DNA of 64,000 nt from NORP259 sp041398705 (GCA_041398705.1 JAWKUI010000009.1:1-64000); one strand, 5' to 3'. Positions 25,524 to 34,550 are shown, counted from the first letter of the stretch. Notes: generated by a model from the letters alone, not told the origin. Numbers and translations: made by a program.

Positions 25524-28500
25524 TCACTCGATGCCCCACTCCTTCAGCCGTTGGTAGACCTTGGCCCGCGAAATGCCCAGCTCCGCCGCCGCCTTGCGCT
25601 TGTCGCCGTCGTTGCGCTCGAGCGCCGCCAGGATCGCGGCCTTCTCGATGTCCGCCATCGTGCCCACCGGCGACACCACCGGGCCTGTTGCCTTGGCCCC
25701 CCCGGGAACCACGCGCACCAGTTCCGGATCGGTCAGATCCCCGTCCGAAAGCACGCAGAGCCGCTGCACCTCGTTCAACAGCTCGCGCACGTTGCCCGGC
25801 CAGGGGCGCGCCACGAGCCGCTGCATCACCGCCGGCGAAACGCTGCGCGGCGGTCCGCCCTTGCGCTCCTCGCGCCGCAGGAAATGCTCCACCAAAAGCG
25901 GGATGTCCCCCTCGCGTTCGGCCAGCGCCGGAAGGGTGATGCGCACGCCATCGAGTCGATAGAGCAAATCCGCACGGAACTCCCCTTGCTCGACGCGCGC
26001 CGCCAGGTCGCGGTTGGTCGCGACCACCAGGCGGAAGTCCACCGGCCGTTCGACCTTGTCGCCCAGGCGACGCACCTTGCGCGTCTCCAAAACGCGGAGA
26101 AGTTTCGCCTGCACTTCGAGCGGCAATTCGCCCACCTCGTCTAGGAACAAGGTTCCCCCTTGCGCCCGTTCGAACAAACCGATGCGGTCGCGGTCGGCGC
26201 CGGTGAACGTTCCCTTGAGCGAACCAAACAACTCCGATTCGACCAGGCTGGCGGGCAGGGCCGCGCAGTTCTCGCTCACGAACGGCGCGTCCTTGCGCGG
26301 GCCCCAGTCGTGCAGGGCGCGGGCCACCAGCTCCTTGCCCGTTCCACTCTCGCCAAATACGAGCACCGAGATGTCGGCCGGGGCGATCTTCGCGATCGCC
26401 TGGTGCACCGCGCGCATCGCGGGGGTTTCCCCCACCAGCCCGCCGATCACCGGGGTCACGCCCCGGTCCACCAGCGCCCGACGCGCGCCAACCAATTCGC
26501 TTTCCTGGTGCGCCACCTGCTGTTCGAGCTGGCCCGCCAGTTCGCGGATGCGCGAAAGGCGTCGCACCTGACGGATCGCCAAAGCCGCCTGCCCCGCGAG
26601 CAGTCCAAGCAAACGCTCCGAGCGTGCGTCGAAAGCGCCCGCGCGGCCCGGTTCGTCGACCCAGATCACGCCGCGCACTCCTGGCTCCACCTGGAACGCA
26701 TGGCACAGGATCGAACGCAACTCCAGGTGCGCCACCGAACGCGCACTTCCGAAGTCCGGGTCGAGACCGGCATCGGCCACCCGCAGGGCGCCGCCCGCTT
26801 CCAACGCGCGCCGCACGATGGTGCGCGACCAGTCCACGTCTTCCGGTCGGATGCCGCCGCGGCCCGACTCCTGCGCCAGGTCGATCGAGAGGTCTCCGTC
26901 CTGCTCGAGCACCAAAAAGCCGCGCGAAGCCCGCGTGACCTGCAGGGCGGCGTCGACGATCGCGCCCAGCAGGGTCGCGAGGTCCTCTTGCTCCACCAAA
27001 CGTTCGTTGATCGCCAGGATCTGGGCGGTTTCCATGTCTTCGATGTCTCCCTCGTCAAGCACCGACAGGTCGTCGGGATACGGATCGGGCAGGCCCACGA
27101 GCCTGCTTGGGTAGGCGCGGGCGCCTTCCGCGCGCAGGCCCGCGCAACAGACTTCCAGCAGGCGGCGCGCCCGGCCCAGGGCCGCCTCACGATGCGCTTC
27201 GGGACCGCGGGCCGCCAAGGCCAACTGCAAACGGGCCGCCAGGGCGACGTGCCCCAGCCGTTCGAGATCCGCCGCCAGATTCGCGCAGGCTTGCGAATCG
27301 AGCGCCGCAGTGCGCAGCCGTTCCACGGTTTCCCAGACGGCGCGCAAGGGAGTGCGCGGGCCTGGCGGCGGCAAAGTTCCCGCCGGCTCCCCCGCCAGCA
27401 TTGCGCTGAGCCAGGCGAAAAACGCGGGGTCCTCGTCCTTGGGAGCGGACGCGAGCCATTCGCCCGCCACCGAGTCCGATCCCGCCAGGAGCTGCAGCTG
27501 CACGCACGGCCAGGTGTTGCGCGCGTCGGCAACGTCCGCATCGGGCATGGCGCCGACGGGCTCCCCCGCCAGGCATCCAGCGAGCCTTGCGTGCAGCGCC
27601 ATGCGGCGCGCGTCCGCGGGGCGGCCCAGGGCTTCCAGATCGGAAGCCGCGCGGTTCGCCAGCGCGCGGCCTTCGGACAACCGGCCTGCCGCGAGCAACA
27701 CCAACGCCAAGATGCCGGCCGCGAGCTGCGCGCCCGCCGAATCGCCCGCGCGGGTGCGCACATCGAGGGCCGTGCGCAACATCGATTCGGCTTCACCGAG
27801 CGATCCTTCTTGGCGCAGGACCATCGCCAATTGGCCCAGTGCGGCCGCGTAGGCTTCCCACGAACCGGCCGCGTGCGCCAGGTCGCGGGAGCGCGCATAA
27901 CTCTCGCGGGCCAGCGGGAGATCCTGCAACCGCCGCGCCACGTGACCGCGGTTCAGGTACAAGGTCGCCTTCCAACTGTCCGTGGATTTGGGCTCCGCCT
28001 GCAGGCGTGCGAGGGCTTGATCGAGCAGGTCCCCCGCTTCCTGGGCTTTGCCGCGTGCCGCGAGCCAGATTCCGAGCAACGACGCGAGTTCCACCTCCAC
28101 GGGCAGGCTGAGCATCGAACGCTCGCGCCCCACCAGCACCTCGCGCACGCGCGCCAGCATCGGATCGTCCTGATCGCGCCACGCGAGGTGCGCCCGTTCG
28201 AGCCAGGCGAGATCGCTGCGACCGGCGGCCTCGAAACACTGCGCAGCGGGCCCGGGTTCCGCGGCCTGGCTGTGCAGGTACCCCTGCAGCTCCGCGGCCG
28301 CACGGGTTTGACCCTGGGCGCGCAGTTCCTCTGCCAACTCGGGAACCCCGGCCGTAACTCCAGCGGCCAGTTGCGCCCGCGCCAATTCGAAGGCGAGCAC
28401 CAGGGGCCAACTCTGGCCCTCCCGTTGCCATTCGGTGCGCAGCCGCAGCAAGCGCGCGGCGAGCGAAGCGCTGCGGTTCTGACTGCGCTCTGCGGCGATG

Positions 28501-30314
28501 TCCGAGCGGATGCGTTCCAGCCCCTGTTCACGGGTGTCGCGCGGCCAAAGCCACTCGAGGGCCCACGGCGAGTCGACGCCCAGTCCTTCGAGCCCTTTGC
28601 GCAGGCGGGCGGCCCAACCCGCGTCTTCGACTCCCCAGTCGCGATCCGCGACGAACGGGCCTTGGTAACGCAAACCCTGGGCCGTGCGCCCCACCCAACC
28701 GAGCCGCTCCAACGCCGCCAGGGGTTCGCGCAACGCAGACGGTTCGAACTCCGCCATCGCGAGCAGGTCGCTTTCGCCGAGCGGCACGCCGCTCCACTTC
28801 AGGATCCAACCCAAGCGCCGCTGCGCGACCGGCCACGGGGCGACTTCGCTGCCCGCGCCTTCCCCGCCCAGGCCCGCGGGCCACTCCAATCCCGTCAAGT
28901 GCCAACCATCGGGCCCATCGACCCACCAACCCTGTTGTTGCAAGGCCGTCAGCAGGGCCGCGATGCGGGTGGGATGCCCTTGAGTATCGGCGTAGACCCG
29001 TTCGGCGAGCGCCTGGCGGTCTGGCTCCGGCGTTCCCGGCAACGGCAGCAGGAGCTGCGCCTGTACCTGCTCGGGTCGCGCCGCGCTCAAGTTGCACACG
29101 GGATGGCCTGCGGGTCCGGGGCTGCCGCAGGCAAGCAACAACACCACCGGATGGGGCGCGGACGTTCCCTGCAACGTGCGCAGCAACACCTGCATCGCCT
29201 GGGCTTGCCACCCATCGCGCAGGTCGGCGCTGATGAGCAACCCCGACCGTTCGCTCTCGCGTTGCAGCCGGGTCGCGAGCCGTTGGAATTCGAGTTCGCT
29301 GGTGCAAGCCGCGGTTTCGCGCGACCAGAGTACGTGGCGTACGTGCTTGCCGTGGGCCCAGAGTCGCTGCGCATATTCGCTGCCCGCCGCTTCCACCGGG
29401 AGATCCCAACACAGCACAAACGGCCAAGGCTGCGGTCCTTCGGTCACTTCGAAGGCACCAAGCCCGAAGGCTTCATCCAAGTCTGCCGTGGCCCCGAGCA
29501 ACAAGGGCCAACGCACGGGCGCGGGTTGGCGCGTGGGCAGATCCGCTCCAACGAGGCCTTCGAGCACCCGCGCGACCCCATCCGCACCCACCGGGCGCAG
29601 GGAAGGATCGCGCTGCAGGAGATTCTGGAGCAGATTGCGCAGGCTCGCCGGGAATGCCCCGAGATCCGCCCCCGCCGCGCGCAGGAAATCCTCGGCGGGG
29701 AAGCGGCCATAGAACTCGTCGGCCGCGGGCAAACGCCCCCCGAGCGCGCGGAAGAGCATCACCCCGGCGGCGAACAGGTCGCCGGCGAAAGAAGGCGGCG
29801 CGCCAGCGAGGCACTCGGGCGCCATGTACCACGTCGAACCCGCCACGCGGTCGTGCCGGCGCCGTTCGCCGCTCTGCACGGCGAGGCCGAAGTCGGTCAG
29901 CACCACCGTGCCATTCGCCTCCACCACCACGTTCTCGGGTTTGAGGTCGCCGTGTACGATGCCGCCCGCGTGCAAACGGTCCAAGGCGCGGAACAGTCCA
30001 GCCAGCAGGACCAGCCGGCGGTTCTCGTCGGCCGCGCCGATGGCCCCATCCCAAAGTTGCCCCTCGATCCAGCGCCGTACGAGGAACTCTTCCCCTTCTT
30101 CGGTGCGGCCCGTGTGCAGCAGGCCCGCGAGCTGGGGGTCGTCCAAACGCGCCATCAATTGGGCTTCGGCCTGGACTTCGCGCCCCATGCGGCTGATGCG
30201 CAGTACGGCAGGCTGGCCGTGCCAGGTCCCGCGCACGACGCGTTCCCCCGGGCGGCGGGACAATTCGACCTTGGGCTCGAAACCCGTCGGGCTGGTTTGG
30301 CAGGAGTCCTTCAT
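25524..30314 (-). CDS. Giant regulator: Ser/Thr kinase-like + TPR/sensor + GAF + sigma-54 AAA activator + Fis HTH
   Basis: 1596 residues, intact. Residues ~15-265: protein-kinase-like domain with catalytic loop HGDLKPEN (121-128), DFG (141-143) and MAPE; the glycine loop is poor and the usual beta3 lysine looks replaced (PAVLRI), so activity is uncertain. Residues ~270-1060: helical, TPR-like region (ARESYARSRDLAHAAGSWEAY, EAESMLRTALDVRTRAG). Residues ~1090-1240: GAF domain (ASRGFLVLEQDGDLSIDL, VRGVIWVD). Residues ~1290-1515: sigma-54 AAA+ domain with Walker A GESGTGKE (1321-1328), the sigma-54 contact loop as GTFTGA (usually GAFTGA, 1368-1373), GGTLFLDEVGE, and arginine-finger region RADLLYRL. 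The C-terminal ~45 residues are a Fis-type helix-turn-helix (RKAAAELGISRAKVYQRLKE). A cytosolic one-component activator remodelling sigma-54 polymerase. Paired palindromes near its own gene and three neighbours suggest a local regulon. Confidence 0.9.
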   Translation of the reverse strand: MKDSCQTSPTGFEPKVELSRRPGERVVRGTWHGQPAVLRISRMGREVQAEAQLMARLDDPQLAGLLHTGRTEEGEEFLVRRWIEGQLWDGAIGAADENRRLVLLAGLFRALDRLHAGGIVHGDLKPENVVVEANGTVVLTDFGLAVQSGERRRHDRVAGSTWYMAPECLAGAPPSFAGDLFAAGVMLFRALGGRLPAADEFYGRFPAEDFLRAAGADLGAFPASLRNLLQNLLQRDPSLRPVGADGVARVLEGLVGADLPTRQPAPVRWPLLLGATADLDEAFGLGAFEVTEGPQPWPFVLCWDLPVEAAGSEYAQRLWAHGKHVRHVLWSRETAACTSELEFQRLATRLQRESERSGLLISADLRDGWQAQAMQVLLRTLQGTSAPHPVVLLLACGSPGPAGHPVCNLSAARPEQVQAQLLLPLPGTPEPDRQALAERVYADTQGHPTRIAALLTALQQQGWWVDGPDGWHLTGLEWPAGLGGEGAGSEVAPWPVAQRRLGWILKWSGVPLGESDLLAMAEFEPSALREPLAALERLGWVGRTAQGLRYQGPFVADRDWGVEDAGWAARLRKGLEGLGVDSPWALEWLWPRDTREQGLERIRSDIAAERSQNRSASLAARLLRLRTEWQREGQSWPLVLAFELARAQLAAGVTAGVPELAEELRAQGQTRAAAELQGYLHSQAAEPGPAAQCFEAAGRSDLAWLERAHLAWRDQDDPMLARVREVLVGRERSMLSLPVEVELASLLGIWLAARGKAQEAGDLLDQALARLQAEPKSTDSWKATLYLNRGHVARRLQDLPLARESYARSRDLAHAAGSWEAYAAALGQLAMVLRQEGSLGEAESMLRTALDVRTRAGDSAGAQLAAGILALVLLAAGRLSEGRALANRAASDLEALGRPADARRMALHARLAGCLAGEPVGAMPDADVADARNTWPCVQLQLLAGSDSVAGEWLASAPKDEDPAFFAWLSAMLAGEPAGTLPPPGPRTPLRAVWETVERLRTAALDSQACANLAADLERLGHVALAARLQLALAARGPEAHREAALGRARRLLEVCCAGLRAEGARAYPSRLVGLPDPYPDDLSVLDEGDIEDMETAQILAINERLVEQEDLATLLGAIVDAALQVTRASRGFLVLEQDGDLSIDLAQESGRGGIRPEDVDWSRTIVRRALEAGGALRVADAGLDPDFGSARSVAHLELRSILCHAFQVEPGVRGVIWVDEPGRAGAFDARSERLLGLLAGQAALAIRQVRRLSRIRELAGQLEQQVAHQESELVGARRALVDRGVTPVIGGLVGETPAMRAVHQAIAKIAPADISVLVFGESGTGKELVARALHDWGPRKDAPFVSENCAALPASLVESELFGSLKGTFTGADRDRIGLFERAQGGTLFLDEVGELPLEVQAKLLRVLETRKVRRLGDKVERPVDFRLVVATNRDLAARVEQGEFRADLLYRLDGVRITLPALAEREGDIPLLVEHFLRREERKGGPPRSVSPAVMQRLVARPWPGNVRELLNEVQRLCVLSDGDLTDPELVRVVPGGAKATGPVVSPVGTMADIEKAAILAALERNDGDKRKAAAELGISRAKVYQRLKEWGIE

Positions 30315-30319
30315 CTCAG

Positions 30320-30351
30320 TCCAGATTATGGACCCGCGTCCAGGTTTCAGA
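30320..30351. promoter_or_regulatory. Candidate sigma-54 activator site, site 3
   Basis: TCCA-GATTA-TGGA (30320-30332) and TCCA-GGTTT-CAGA (30339-30351), 19 bp apart. It sits just upstream of the activator's own ATG (30314) and ~120 bp before the -24 element of the divergent gene, suiting both autoregulation and activation. Confidence 0.5.
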
Positions 30352-30376
30352 CCGGGGATTCCCCCCCGGAATCCCC

Positions 30377-30391
30377 GCAAGGGACAGTCCA
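30377..30391 (-). promoter_or_regulatory. Possible sigma-54 promoter of the activator gene
   Basis: The minus strand reads TGGACTGTCCCTTGC, with correct GG/GC spacing but a poor CAC. Site 3 would lie downstream of its start, which fits autorepression better than activation. Confidence 0.3.
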
Positions 30392-30452
30392 GGGGCCCTG
30401 GAGGCCACTCGGAGACAGTTCTGGCCTTTCCGGTCCGCCTTTTGCTGCATCA

Positions 30453-30467
30453 TGGACAATCCTTTGC
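30453..30467 (+). promoter_or_regulatory. Possible sigma-54 promoter of the 30484 gene
   Basis: The plus strand reads TGGACAATCCTTTGC, followed by A, with exact -24/-12 spacing. It ends 16 bp before the ATG, so the 5' leader would be only a few bases. Site 3 lies ~120 bp upstream. Confidence 0.4.
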
Positions 30468-30483
30468 AAGGGTCGCACCAACC

Positions 30484-32268
30484 ATGACATTCCCCAGCAT
30501 CGCCTTCCTCCTGGCGGCAGCCCTGCCCCCCCAGAACTCCCCGGCGGGATCGGCCACGGCCGCCCAGCCGCGGCGCTTCCAGGAGATCACTGTTTTCCAC
30601 GGTCCCGACGGCGGATTCGGCGGACTCGCCCGCTATGAGGCGAACACCGGCCGGGCCCTACCCGTCGATCACAGCCTCGCCGGCCTGCAACTCTTGAACA
30701 TCGAGTTGGTCGGGCGCACCCAAGAGGACTCGCTCAACCCGGCCCACGCACGGGTGCGCGCCGACCTGCCGGGCGGTGTGCAGCGCCTGCTGCTGCCGGG
30801 GGATCTCGGCAACCTTTATCACTTCCACCATGTGCTCGGCACCAACGTAGATCGGTACGGGTACCTGTGGGTGCCGCCGCTCGGCAAGGCGCGCATCGTG
30901 TTGGAGCGCGATGCCCTGCCGGGTTCGGTCGATCCGTTCCTGCCGCGCGTGGCCGTGGACGAAAGCACCGGCAATGTCCTGCTGGCCACGACTGTGGCGG
31001 CGGGTGGCGACCTGATCGAGCTCGACCTGCCCGCCCAGCGCCGCGTCAACCGCACACAACTGCTGCCGCCGCTCGACCTGCGTCCCCATGGTTATGGCCT
31101 GGGTGCGGGTTGGGGGTATGCGGTGACCACGGCCGGAGTGTTGCGTTTCGGACGCGACACGGGCGTGCAAGCGGATTGGGTGCCGGGCACCCAAGGCGCG
31201 TTTGCGTTTTTTGGCCCCGACAGCGTGCTCAGCGAAAACGGTACTGCGGCCCTGGTCGTGGCGGGCACCAGCGCGGTGAGCGTGCGTACCTTCGCCTTGC
31301 TCCCCAGCGGCCCGCTCTTCGCGAGCCACAGCCCCGAGCAGAACGTGTTATCCGGCGGCTTCCTGCCCGATACGCTCGGCGGTCCCTTCCTTTCGATTAG
31401 CGACGATGGCCAGCACATCGCGTGGTGCATCGACACCGGCATCTCGCGCGAAGTGATGATGGACCGCATCGACTTCCCGGTGGCGCCAGTGATGGCCAGC
31501 GGGGATGCGAATCTGCTCGATACGCTCGAAGAAGTGGGTCGCATCCGCCATTCGAACAACATGCTGACCTTCTTCGCCGGGGAGCCGAACCTGGCGGTGG
31601 ATGGTCGCCTGGAGGCCGCGGATCTGTTCGTCGGGCAGATGACGACGGGCGGCGCGGTGGTGCTGCAGAACGCGACGAACACCATGGGGGACAATACGCA
31701 GCCGTTCTACGACGGCACCCCCACCCTGGCGCCGATGGGGCAATTCGCGCTGCCCAGCGGCCAGCGGCTGATCTTCGATTCGGAAGGCGAGTCGTTGTGG
31801 CTGCTCGATCCCGCCACGGCGAACCTCAGCCTGCTCGAACCCGACATCAAGGAATTGACCTGGGTGGAGAGCGACGGCGACCGGTTGCTCTTGTCCGTCG
31901 TGCGCCGCAACGTGAACAACCTGGCCCAGGTCCTGGCCGTGCCGATCGACGGATCGACGCCGCCGGTGGTGGTGCATCCGGGATCCACGCAGCACCTCTT
32001 CCCCACCGTCTGTGCCCTGCCCGCCGGCGGTTTCGGTTTCGTCGCCGACCTCGGGGGCACGCAGAATGTGCACCGCTACGAAGTCGGCGGCCCGCTGCGA
32101 ACCTGGCCGGGGGCGGGTCCGTTCTTCGGCCCCCTCTTGGGCGCGCCGCAAGAGCGGCTCGCCATCTCCCAACGCGTGGGTGGTTTGACCCATCAATGGC
32201 TGTGGAACCCGGGCCAGGCGGATGTCGCGCTGCAGCACATCGGGTATCCCGGGCACATCTTGCCGTAG
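30484..32268 (+). CDS. Secreted beta-propeller-like protein of unknown function
   Basis: 594 residues with a signal peptide (MTFPSIAFLLAAALP). The mature chain is beta-rich and looks like a WD/TolB-type propeller: LFASHSPEQ, FLSISDDGQHIAWCIDTG, RLIFDSEGESLWLLDPATAN, LLEPDIKELTWVESDGDRLL, GGFGFVADLGGTQNVHRYEV. The phrase ISDDGQHIAW is like TolB/PD40 repeats. It lacks the C-terminal module of the other secreted proteins here. It is divergent from the sigma-54 activator gene and has a sigma-54-like promoter just before the ATG. A strong hairpin follows at 32341-32375. No family can be named with confidence. Confidence 0.8.
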   Translation: MTFPSIAFLLAAALPPQNSPAGSATAAQPRRFQEITVFHGPDGGFGGLARYEANTGRALPVDHSLAGLQLLNIELVGRTQEDSLNPAHARVRADLPGGVQRLLLPGDLGNLYHFHHVLGTNVDRYGYLWVPPLGKARIVLERDALPGSVDPFLPRVAVDESTGNVLLATTVAAGGDLIELDLPAQRRVNRTQLLPPLDLRPHGYGLGAGWGYAVTTAGVLRFGRDTGVQADWVPGTQGAFAFFGPDSVLSENGTAALVVAGTSAVSVRTFALLPSGPLFASHSPEQNVLSGGFLPDTLGGPFLSISDDGQHIAWCIDTGISREVMMDRIDFPVAPVMASGDANLLDTLEEVGRIRHSNNMLTFFAGEPNLAVDGRLEAADLFVGQMTTGGAVVLQNATNTMGDNTQPFYDGTPTLAPMGQFALPSGQRLIFDSEGESLWLLDPATANLSLLEPDIKELTWVESDGDRLLLSVVRRNVNNLAQVLAVPIDGSTPPVVVHPGSTQHLFPTVCALPAGGFGFVADLGGTQNVHRYEVGGPLRTWPGAGPFFGPLLGAPQERLAISQRVGGLTHQWLWNPGQADVALQHIGYPGHILP

Positions 32269-32340
32269 TGCCCAGAGCCGCGCGGCCTGTTCGGAAAAGC
32301 CGGTGGAACTAACGCATGGCGCTGAACCGCCTGACAGTCA

Positions 32341-32375
32341 GGCGATGCGAGCGTGCTGCGCACGCTCGCATCGCC
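32341..32375. terminator. Perfect 16-bp hairpin between convergent genes
   Basis: GGCGATGCGAGCGTGC and its complement flank a TGC loop. It lies 73 bp after the 30484 gene stop and 71 bp after the ribE stop on the other strand, and is probably a bidirectional terminator. Confidence 0.7.
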
Positions 32376-32380
32376 ATTGT

Positions 32381-32421
32381 GTGAACAACTTGTACCTGCT
32401 TCCGTACGTTACGTTATTCCA
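32381..32421. repeat. Half copy of the palindromic element (element C)
   Basis: GTGAACAACTT ... GCTTCCGTACGT ... ATTCCA follows the right arm of element A (21667-21703) with a few substitutions and small insertions. Only one arm is present, so it cannot form the long hairpin. A decayed copy, downstream of ribE. Confidence 0.5.
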
Positions 32422-32445
32422 CCGGCCCATACGACCGCGCCCGGG

Positions 32446-33048
32446 TTACCGCACGGCCAGGCGGGCGATCCACTGCCCACCAGGTCCGCCTCCACGTGCA
32501 CCGGGTCCCCCGGCTTGGCGTCCCCAGCGAGGTGATCTCCAGGGTCAACGGGATCAGCGCCACGAAGAAGGTGCGGCCGGTCGGCTGGCAGACGGTCAGG
32601 GAGATTCCATCCAAAGTGATGCTCCCTTTGTCCACCAGGTAGGCTTCCAGCCCCTCCGGGACCTCGAAGTGGATGCGTTTACCCCCATCTCCACTGTCTT
32701 CGACCCGGACAACCCGGCCGGTTCCGTCCACGTGGCCGGAGACCATGTGGCCGTCCAGCCGGTCCCCTAGCTTCAGGGCCCGCTCGAGGTTGACCCTTTG
32801 ACCGGGCTCCAGGGACCCCAGGCGGGTGCGGTCCAGGGTCTCCTGGGACAGGTCAAAGACCATCGCCGGCCCCCAGGGCCTGCTTCCTCGGTCACCAGGG
32901 TCAGGCAGGCCCCCGCCACGGCGATCGAGGCGCCCGGGGCGGGGTTCCAGTCGGGCAGGTCCGGGCGGGCCAGGCGCAGGCGGGCGCCGGTGCCGACGGG
33001 CTCCAGGGACAGGACGGGCACGCAGGTCCTGATGATGCTGGTGAACAT
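32446..33048 (-). pseudogene. ribE: Riboflavin synthase alpha subunit, three apparent frameshifts
   Basis: It begins MFTSIIRTCVPVLSLEPVG at 33048 and runs through the first lumazine-binding repeat (PGASIAVAGACLTLV). It changes frame near 32875 to FDLSQETLDRTRLGSLEPG, VSGHVDGTG and GSITLDGISLTV (second repeat). It changes again near 32525 to DAKPGDPVHVEADLVG, and finally near 32475 to WIARLAVR with stop TAA at 32446. Three single-base deletions restore a ~201-codon frame, the normal family length, and the start and stop share one frame. RibE converts two 6,7-dimethyl-8-ribityllumazine into riboflavin and is normally essential. Sequencing or assembly deletions are therefore at least as likely as true decay. 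It is divergent from trmD. Confidence 0.85.
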
Positions 33049-33213
33049 GGGCGGAGGGGGCTTTCCTGGGGTCCGGGGCCGGGGGCACTGCCCTGTTCCG
33101 GGCCGGGCCCCGTACCATAGTCGCGGGCCCCCATGCCGACCATCGGAAGCGGGGGAAACCTTGACTCCAAGGCCCCTTGTGCCTACCCTGCTGGGCCTTT
33201 CCAAGGGGGCATT

Positions 33214-33963
33214 GTGCCGCTCTTTACCATCCTGACCCTGTTTCCCGAAGCCCTTCAGCCCTACCTGGAGGTGGGCGTCCTGGGACTCGCACGTCGCCGT
33301 GGCTTGATCGAAACTCGCCTGGTGGACTTCCGCGATTGGACCCGCGATCGCCATCGCAGCGTGGACGACCGACCGTTCGGCGGCGGCCCCGGCATGGTGC
33401 TGCGGCCCGAACCGATTTGCGAGTGTGTCGAGTGGGTGGAAACCCACTACGGACCGCACCGCAAGTTCGCCCTCTGCCCCAGTGGTGAGCGCTTCACGCA
33501 AGGCACCGCCGAAATCCTCAAGGACGAGACGGCGATCCTCTTGTTGTGTGGCCGCTACGAAGGCTTCGATGAACGCATCTTCCAAACGCTCGGCATGGAG
33601 CGACTGTCGATCGGCGACTACGTGTTGTCCGGTGGCGAGTTGCCCGCCTTGAGCATTGTCGATGCGGTCGCCCGACTGGTGCCCGGCGTGCTCGGCGACG
33701 AGCGCAGTGCGGTGGAGGATTCCTTCCAGGACGGCGAAACCCTGGACCACCCCCACTACACGCGCCCGCGCACCTTCCGCGGCATGGAGGTGCCCGGAGT
33801 CCTGTTCAGCGGCGACCACGCCGCCATCGGACGCTGGCGCGGGGAACAGGCGCGGATGCGCACCGCAGCGCGTCACGACAAACAGTCCCCTGGATCCCCC
33901 AACCCGAACAACGCGATCGTCCCCGATCGCGAGCCCCCCGGCGCTCCCCGCAAGACGCGGTGA
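33214..33963 (+). CDS. trmD: tRNA (guanine-37-N1)-methyltransferase
   Basis: 249 residues from GTG 33214 (AAGGGGG upstream), which opens the family N-terminus PLFTILTLFPEAL. SPOUT methylase with the deep trefoil knot: CGRYEGFDERI, LSIGDYVLSGGELPAL, and VPGVLG. RPFGGGPGMVL binds tRNA and AdoMet. It methylates G37 to prevent frameshifting. It is followed by rplS 67 bp later, the usual partner; rimM and rpsP, often upstream, are absent. A Pro/Asn-rich ~25-residue C-terminal tail is extra. Confidence 0.96.
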   Translation: MPLFTILTLFPEALQPYLEVGVLGLARRRGLIETRLVDFRDWTRDRHRSVDDRPFGGGPGMVLRPEPICECVEWVETHYGPHRKFALCPSGERFTQGTAEILKDETAILLLCGRYEGFDERIFQTLGMERLSIGDYVLSGGELPALSIVDAVARLVPGVLGDERSAVEDSFQDGETLDHPHYTRPRTFRGMEVPGVLFSGDHAAIGRWRGEQARMRTAARHDKQSPGSPNPNNAIVPDREPPGAPRKTR

Positions 33964-34030
33964 GTTGCCCCGACAACTGAAGACCCGGCGTGTGCCCCAC
34001 GCCCCAACCGGCCCCAGGGCCCCCCTAGCG

Positions 34031-34462
34031 ATGGACCTGATCGATCAACTGGAACGTGAACTCGGCAAGAAAGAACTGCCGCCCGTGCACCCGGGAGACA
34101 GCGTGGATGTGCATTACCTGATTCGCGAAGGCGAAAAGGAACGGATCCAGGTCTTTAGTGGCACGGTCATCTCGATCCAGGGCCGCGGCATCCGCCGCAA
34201 CCTGATCGTGCGCCGCATCGTGCAAGGCGAAGGCGTCGAGCGCACCTTCCCGATGCACAGCCCGCGCGTCCAGGACGTGGTGATCACCCGCCGCGGTGAT
34301 GTGCGCCGCGCCAAGCTCTACTACCTGCGCGATCGCGTCGGCAAGGGCACCCGCGTCAAAGAACTGCTGGGCGACAAGGTCCGCCGTCAACGCGAGGAAG
34401 AAAAGACCCGCCGCGCCGGCCTGGCCGCTCGCAAGAGCGAGCAGTCCCAGGGCGACGAGTAA
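34031..34462 (+). CDS. rplS: 50S ribosomal protein L19
   Basis: 143 residues; the core is typical of L19 (HPGDSVDVHYLIREG, VFSGTVISIQGRGI, RRIVQGEGVERTFPMHSP, AKLYYLRDRVGKGTRVKE). It lies at the 30S-50S interface near the 14th helix of 16S. A charged, Arg/Lys/Glu-rich C-terminal extension of ~25 residues exceeds the 115-residue norm. ATG 34031 lies downstream of trmD in the standard order. Confidence 0.97.
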   Translation: MDLIDQLERELGKKELPPVHPGDSVDVHYLIREGEKERIQVFSGTVISIQGRGIRRNLIVRRIVQGEGVERTFPMHSPRVQDVVITRRGDVRRAKLYYLRDRVGKGTRVKELLGDKVRRQREEEKTRRAGLAARKSEQSQGDE

Positions 34463-34518
34463 TCGCCCGGGTCCAGGGACCCGATTCCGGTTTCGGGCCC
34501 CCGGCCCTCCCCTTCACA

Positions 34519-34550
34519 CGCCAAAGCCTCCTTCCGGGGGAGCTTTGGCG
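34519..34550 (+). terminator. Hairpin between rplS and secDF
   Basis: CGCCAAAGC pairs with GCTTTGGCG across a loop containing CCTTCCGG. Without a T tract it may be an attenuator or processing site rather than a terminator. Confidence 0.35.

Noticed and set aside
26160..30638. 1492-residue plus-strand open frame antisense to the sigma-54 activator
   Set aside because: Long only because GC-rich coding strands lack stops on the complement; the minus gene has clear domains over its whole length.
32381..32421. Inversion of the element core at the third repeat copy
   Set aside because: At first the order looked inverted relative to element A's left arm, but it aligns simply with the right arm, so a half copy is the simpler reading.
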